From an uncultured Roseibium sp. (GTDB taxonomy: Bacteria; Pseudomonadota; Alphaproteobacteria; Rhizobiales; Stappiaceae), in NCBI RefSeq assembly GCF_947499295.1, contig NZ_CANMNP010000007.1, forward strand, positions 124,001 through 188,000: a stretch of DNA of 64,000 nucleotides, read 5' to 3'. Positions within the stretch are counted from its first letter, which is position 1. Each line of letters opens with the position of its first letter. Made by a program: the position numbers and the translations under genes. The notes under the pieces were generated by a model. It was not told the DNA's origin, did not search any database, and saw nothing but the letters and a program-made list of their open reading frames with translations. Positions 60,932-64,000 of the stretch are shown in pieces.

Positions 60932-62563
60932 ATGCCTTTCAGACAAAGAGCCTTCGCGTCTAACATACGCAAAAGACTATTGCCGGAAGTTGCAATGACA
61001 CTGGCTGGTCTTGCAGCTTTGACGCTCATTCTTGCGGAGCTGGATGCATTTGAGCGGATTTACGGTTTTTCGCGGGCACATGAAGACTACGAACTTGATG
61101 AGATCATTACGGCGCTGTTTGCGTCTCCCGTCATCTTGCTGGTCTTCACTTTCCGGCGCCTAAATGACCTTAAGAAAGAAATTAAACGCCGTGTAACCGC
61201 AGAAGCCGATTTAAGGCATCTTGCACAGACAGATTTGCTGACAGGATTGCCGAACCGCCACTTCTTCTTCGATGCGCTTCAAAAGCGATTAAACCCGCAA
61301 ACACGTTCAAGCCTCCCGTTTGCACTCATTCAAGTGGATCTGGATCGCTTCAAACACGTCAATGACAGGTTGGGCCCTGCCTTCGGTGATCACATTCTCA
61401 AACAAGTAGCGCATCTACTTGCTGAAAACACTTCGAAGGACTGGATGCTCGCGCGTATCGGCGGGGACGAATTTGTTATCGCCGCAGACGTGCAACAAGA
61501 AGCCGACGCCAAGGCGATCGCCACAGAGCTCGCTACAACCCTCAAAAGGTCCTTCATTTATCAAAACACCGAGTGCACGATCGGCGTCAGCATTGGTGTG
61601 GCTGTTCACGACATCAATTCGCGCGGCGATGTTACCGACCCGGAAACCCAGCTCATGAATGCCGATATCGCGCTCCATAGAGCCAAAGTCGGTGGGCGCA
61701 ACCGGATCGAAGTGTTTGAACCTTCTTTCCGGTCCGATTTCGAAAAGAACACGGTTCTCTCCAACGATCTGCTGCGGGCCATTGCAAACAAGGAATTTTT
61801 TCCTGTTTACCAACCGCTGGTGGACTCATCGACGAAAAAAATCGTTGGAGCTGAAGCGCTTGTGCGATGGAGACACCCAACACGCGGCGTGCTGCCGCCT
61901 GCCGTTTTCATGGATCTGGCTCAAACTCTTGGTGTGCTTGCCGATATCGACCAGGCCATGTTCGAAGAAGCTGTAAAGAAGAGAAAGACCTGGGAGCGGA
62001 TGCTGCAAAATCCGCCGCGCATTTCGGTCAATATTTCAGCGGAGAGACTAAAGTCGCCAAGTTTCCTGAGTACGGTTCAAGCCGCGGGCGTTCAACCGAA
62101 CACAATCATTTTTGAAATAAGCGAAGCGGTGACGTTTGAAGAACTCGACGACGTTTCGAAATACAATTTGGATGCCCTGGAAGGGCTTGGTGTTGAAGTT
62201 GAGATCGATGATTTCGGGTCCGGACGCGCCTCTATCCTGAGCCTTTTGGAAATGAAACCTCGCCGATTGAAAATCGACAGAAATCTGACAGCGCCGGTTG
62301 TCGAGTCGGAGCAGGCACGAAGCCTCGTCGCCAGCATTCTCGATATCGCCCGAACCCTTTCTATAGAAGTGGTAGCAGAGGGCGTGGAAACCAGCCAGCA
62401 TGCAGACATCCTCACAGAGCAAGGCTGCACGCTGCTTCAAGGATACTATTTTTCCCGTCCGATTGAAGAAGCTGCCTTTGAAGCGCTGCTCCAATCGGAC
62501 GAAGCGCGCAACACGACCTTGCCAGCACATGGAAATGTCCATCTCACCGCTTCGGCAGGTTGA
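60932..62563 (+). CDS. Membrane-bound GGDEF-EAL cyclic-di-GMP enzyme (543 aa)
   Basis: Two N-terminal membrane helices (about 18-38 and 58-74) are followed by a GGDEF domain with intact GGDEF at residues 177-181 and TDLLTGLPNRHFF, and an EAL domain with AEALVRWRHP, IDDFGSG, LKIDR and VVAEGVE all kept. Both synthesis and hydrolysis of c-di-GMP are thus possible. No RxxD inhibitory site precedes GGDEF. The signal is unknown; no periplasmic domain of note lies between the helices. Confidence 0.93.
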   Translation: MPFRQRAFASNIRKRLLPEVAMTLAGLAALTLILAELDAFERIYGFSRAHEDYELDEIITALFASPVILLVFTFRRLNDLKKEIKRRVTAEADLRHLAQTDLLTGLPNRHFFFDALQKRLNPQTRSSLPFALIQVDLDRFKHVNDRLGPAFGDHILKQVAHLLAENTSKDWMLARIGGDEFVIAADVQQEADAKAIATELATTLKRSFIYQNTECTIGVSIGVAVHDINSRGDVTDPETQLMNADIALHRAKVGGRNRIEVFEPSFRSDFEKNTVLSNDLLRAIANKEFFPVYQPLVDSSTKKIVGAEALVRWRHPTRGVLPPAVFMDLAQTLGVLADIDQAMFEEAVKKRKTWERMLQNPPRISVNISAERLKSPSFLSTVQAAGVQPNTIIFEISEAVTFEELDDVSKYNLDALEGLGVEVEIDDFGSGRASILSLLEMKPRRLKIDRNLTAPVVESEQARSLVASILDIARTLSIEVVAEGVETSQHADILTEQGCTLLQGYYFSRPIEEAAFEALLQSDEARNTTLPAHGNVHLTASAG

Positions 62564-62619
62564 ACACCGCATACTTCTGTGAACCAGCGCTCATTTGGCA
62601 CCCTTGAGCGAGCGCGTAC

Positions 62620-63525
62620 TCACGCTGCGCGGGACATGGCCGCACTTCGCTTTTGTTCATCCAGCATGACCAGCAGCGATGCACCGACAATGACGAGTGC
62701 ACCGGGCCAGAAGGCTCCGGAAGGTGCAAATCCAAATGCCAGAAAACCAACGGCAATATTGAGTGGCAGCTTCAAGTGATCAAACGGTTGCACAAAAGTA
62801 GCATCGGCATGTTTATAAGCCAGCGTCAGAAGATAGTTTGCCACGACGGTCAGAACACCGGCGCCGATCAACAACCAAAGAGCATTCCCAGACGGCACAA
62901 TTCCACCATCACCAAGAGCAAGCAGGGCATTGACCGGTGTCAGCAGCAGCAGCAGATATACCGTAATGGAATCTGCTTGTTCGGTCGCGGTCAGCTTCTT
63001 GGTGACGAGAGACGTACCCGCCCAGAAAGCTGCAGCGGCAACGGGCAACACAGCCCCCCAATGAAATGCCTCCGTCCATGGCTGGAGGATAATCATACCA
63101 CCCGAGAAACCTGCGATGGTCGCCAGCCAGCGGACCACGCCTACTTTCTCGGAGAAAAACAGTTTCGCACCGATGATGACGAAGAACGGGGACGTCATTA
63201 CGAGAGCAATCGCCTGCCAAATTTCCACTCTGGCAAGACCGGCCACCCATAACTGAATGCCGACGACAGCCAGCGCTGCGCGTAACAGATGCCAACCGAG
63301 CTGGCGCGTTTTCAGGGATGACAGTCCGCGCCGCAATACCCAGGGCAAGGCAATGAGCAAGCCAAGGGCGTATTGCCAGAAAGCAGCCGATGTTGAAGGC
63401 ACACCCAATTGCATTGTAGAGGCCTGGAGGGCCCCATTGACCAGGGCAAAACATGCCCCTGCCCCAACCATCGCAAGGGCGGCAAACAAGGGGCCGGAAA
63501 AGGCTCCGCTGGAAGATGAAGTCAT
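62620..63525 (-). CDS. ribN: RibN-type riboflavin transporter, EamA/DMT superfamily (301 aa)
   Basis: Ten membrane helices in two EamA repeats (GAGACFALVNGALQASTMQL near the start, LPVAAAAFWAGTSLVTKKL near the middle). The gene is preceded by an FMN riboswitch on the same strand, and RibN of Rhizobium leguminosarum is a DMT-family riboflavin importer under such a switch. The riboswitch, not the protein alone, makes the call strong. The ATG at 63525 has AGGATC upstream. Confidence 0.88.
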   Translation of the reverse strand: MTSSSSGAFSGPLFAALAMVGAGACFALVNGALQASTMQLGVPSTSAAFWQYALGLLIALPWVLRRGLSSLKTRQLGWHLLRAALAVVGIQLWVAGLARVEIWQAIALVMTSPFFVIIGAKLFFSEKVGVVRWLATIAGFSGGMIILQPWTEAFHWGAVLPVAAAAFWAGTSLVTKKLTATEQADSITVYLLLLLTPVNALLALGDGGIVPSGNALWLLIGAGVLTVVANYLLTLAYKHADATFVQPFDHLKLPLNIAVGFLAFGFAPSGAFWPGALVIVGASLLVMLDEQKRSAAMSRAA

Positions 63526-63610
63526 TTCGTTTGATCCTGTCCGGTTCGTCCAATCCAGAACAGTCTCAAAAGACACGCGCCCGCAGGCCTGAGTGTCAGA
63601 CCAGCGTCCA

Positions 63611-63755
63611 AGTTCTCTCTCATCCGGACTGTAACCGTCGGCTCCGGCCTCTCACCGGATCTGCTGACCCTTGAAACGGCTGTTTCAAGGCGCTCGCGGG
63701 CTCCAGGTTTCCCTGATACCGCCGGTGGGGAATTGCACCCCGCCCCGAGAACTGT
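63611..63755 (-). ncRNA. FMN riboswitch (RFN element)
   Basis: Read on the minus strand it contains the conserved blocks of the RFN element in order: TCGGGGCGGGGTGCAATTCC, CCACCGGCGGTAT, GAGCCCGCGAGCG, then CAGATCCGGTGAGAGGCCGG, AGCCGACGGTTACAGTCCGG and ATGAGAGAGAAC. The closing stem AGTTCTC/GAGAACT is present. It binds flavin mononucleotide and lowers expression of the downstream ribN when flavin is plentiful. Confidence 0.95.
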
Positions 63756-63871
63756 TCTCTGTCGGTTTATCTAGCCGGTGCTTTCGGCCTTGGCAACGCC
63801 TTAGCGGCCAAAAATTCAGTGTCACTGAAAGATTGTAAGTCATTTGTGCCGACCTGACAGCAAAAAACGCT

Positions 63872-64000
63872 TCAGACGCGCACGAACCTGCTTTCAAGGA
63901 ACTGGACAATTTCCGTAGGCTTTCGAGCAATCAGCACCGGGTCTGCCTTGTGGAGCTCATCGTGGCTGCCGTATCCCCAAAGAACCCCGATACTGTCAAC
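63872..64000 (-). CDS. HAD-family phosphatase, 3' end only (42 codons seen)
   Basis: The frame enters from the right edge: VDSIGVLWGYGSHDEL, then KADPVLIARKPTEIVQFLES and a stop. This matches the C-terminus of phosphoglycolate phosphatase-like HAD hydrolases (VGVLWGYGSxxEL, then a PxEL region). The start and catalytic motifs lie outside the window. Confidence 0.75.
   Translation of the reverse strand, partial: VDSIGVLWGYGSHDELHKADPVLIARKPTEIVQFLESRFVRV

Overview
The window looks like chromosomal DNA of a marine alphaproteobacterium of the Hyphomicrobiales, most likely in or near Stappiaceae (Roseibium/Labrenzia/Stappia). This rests on the gene content: adjacent clpS-clpA, a small phasin, a D-alanyl-D-alanine carboxypeptidase carrying a SPOR domain, DUF1489 and DUF599 proteins, TRAP and TAXI-TRAP transporters, a sqdBDC sulfolipid operon, a LiuR-type MerR operon and a CtrA-type box (TTAA-N7-TTAAC). 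The genus is an inference; no rRNA is present. Gene density is high and most genes are housekeeping or metabolic. I saw no CRISPR array, prophage, intact insertion sequence or recognised defence island.

Layout. 0.1-8.5 kb: an SDR oxidoreductase, a cNMP-binding/CPBP membrane protein divergent from a radical SAM enzyme, a translationally coupled plcP-agt-like pair for phosphorus-free lipid remodelling, an ECF sigma/anti-sigma pair and two small exported proteins. 8.7-18.7 kb: SelO, a TetR regulator with two operators, a 54-residue protein and a triple LplT-PlsC-acyl-ACP-synthetase fusion, HIT, GST, AzlCD and a formyltransferase-like protein. 18.8-30 kb: clpA-clpS, phasin, D,D-carboxypeptidase, a membrane-anchored J protein, a VWA protein, a TetR/DUF2306 divergent pair and an atypical epimerase. 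30-38.6 kb: DUF599, two class III nucleotide cyclases, YdcF, a globin-like protein without the proximal histidine, ClpP, ACT, GNAT, SDR and DUF3592 proteins.

38.7-43.5 kb is the most disturbed stretch. A LiuR-type operon (merR, thioesterase, GNAT, isovaleryl-CoA dehydrogenase, cupin) is interrupted by 1.57 kb holding a TRAP binding-protein gene, a 3'-truncated dctQ and a remnant that looks like an IS6-family transposase C-terminus. This segment is bounded by two 268-bp direct repeats of the ivd-cupin junction, so a complete and a broken cupin gene coexist.

43.6-55.4 kb: a GH25 lysozyme, a glyoxalase, a periplasmic binding protein, Ohr with a long OhrR, a TetR/DUF1330 pair, MgtE, small exported proteins, an ankyrin protein and a TAXI-TRAP plus cupin operon. 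55.8-64 kb: tRNA-Leu(GAG), an orphan FliN, LipB, sqdBDC, acylphosphatase, a GGDEF-EAL protein, an FMN-riboswitch-controlled RibN-type riboflavin importer and the 3' end of a HAD phosphatase gene.

How the genes connect: plcP/agt at one end and sqdBDC at the other both serve replacement of phospholipids by phosphorus-free lipids. Three TetR-family regulators, OhrR and the LiuR-type MerR each sit next to recognisable palindromic operators. Two nucleotide cyclases and one cyclic-nucleotide-binding membrane protein hint at cAMP-type signalling.
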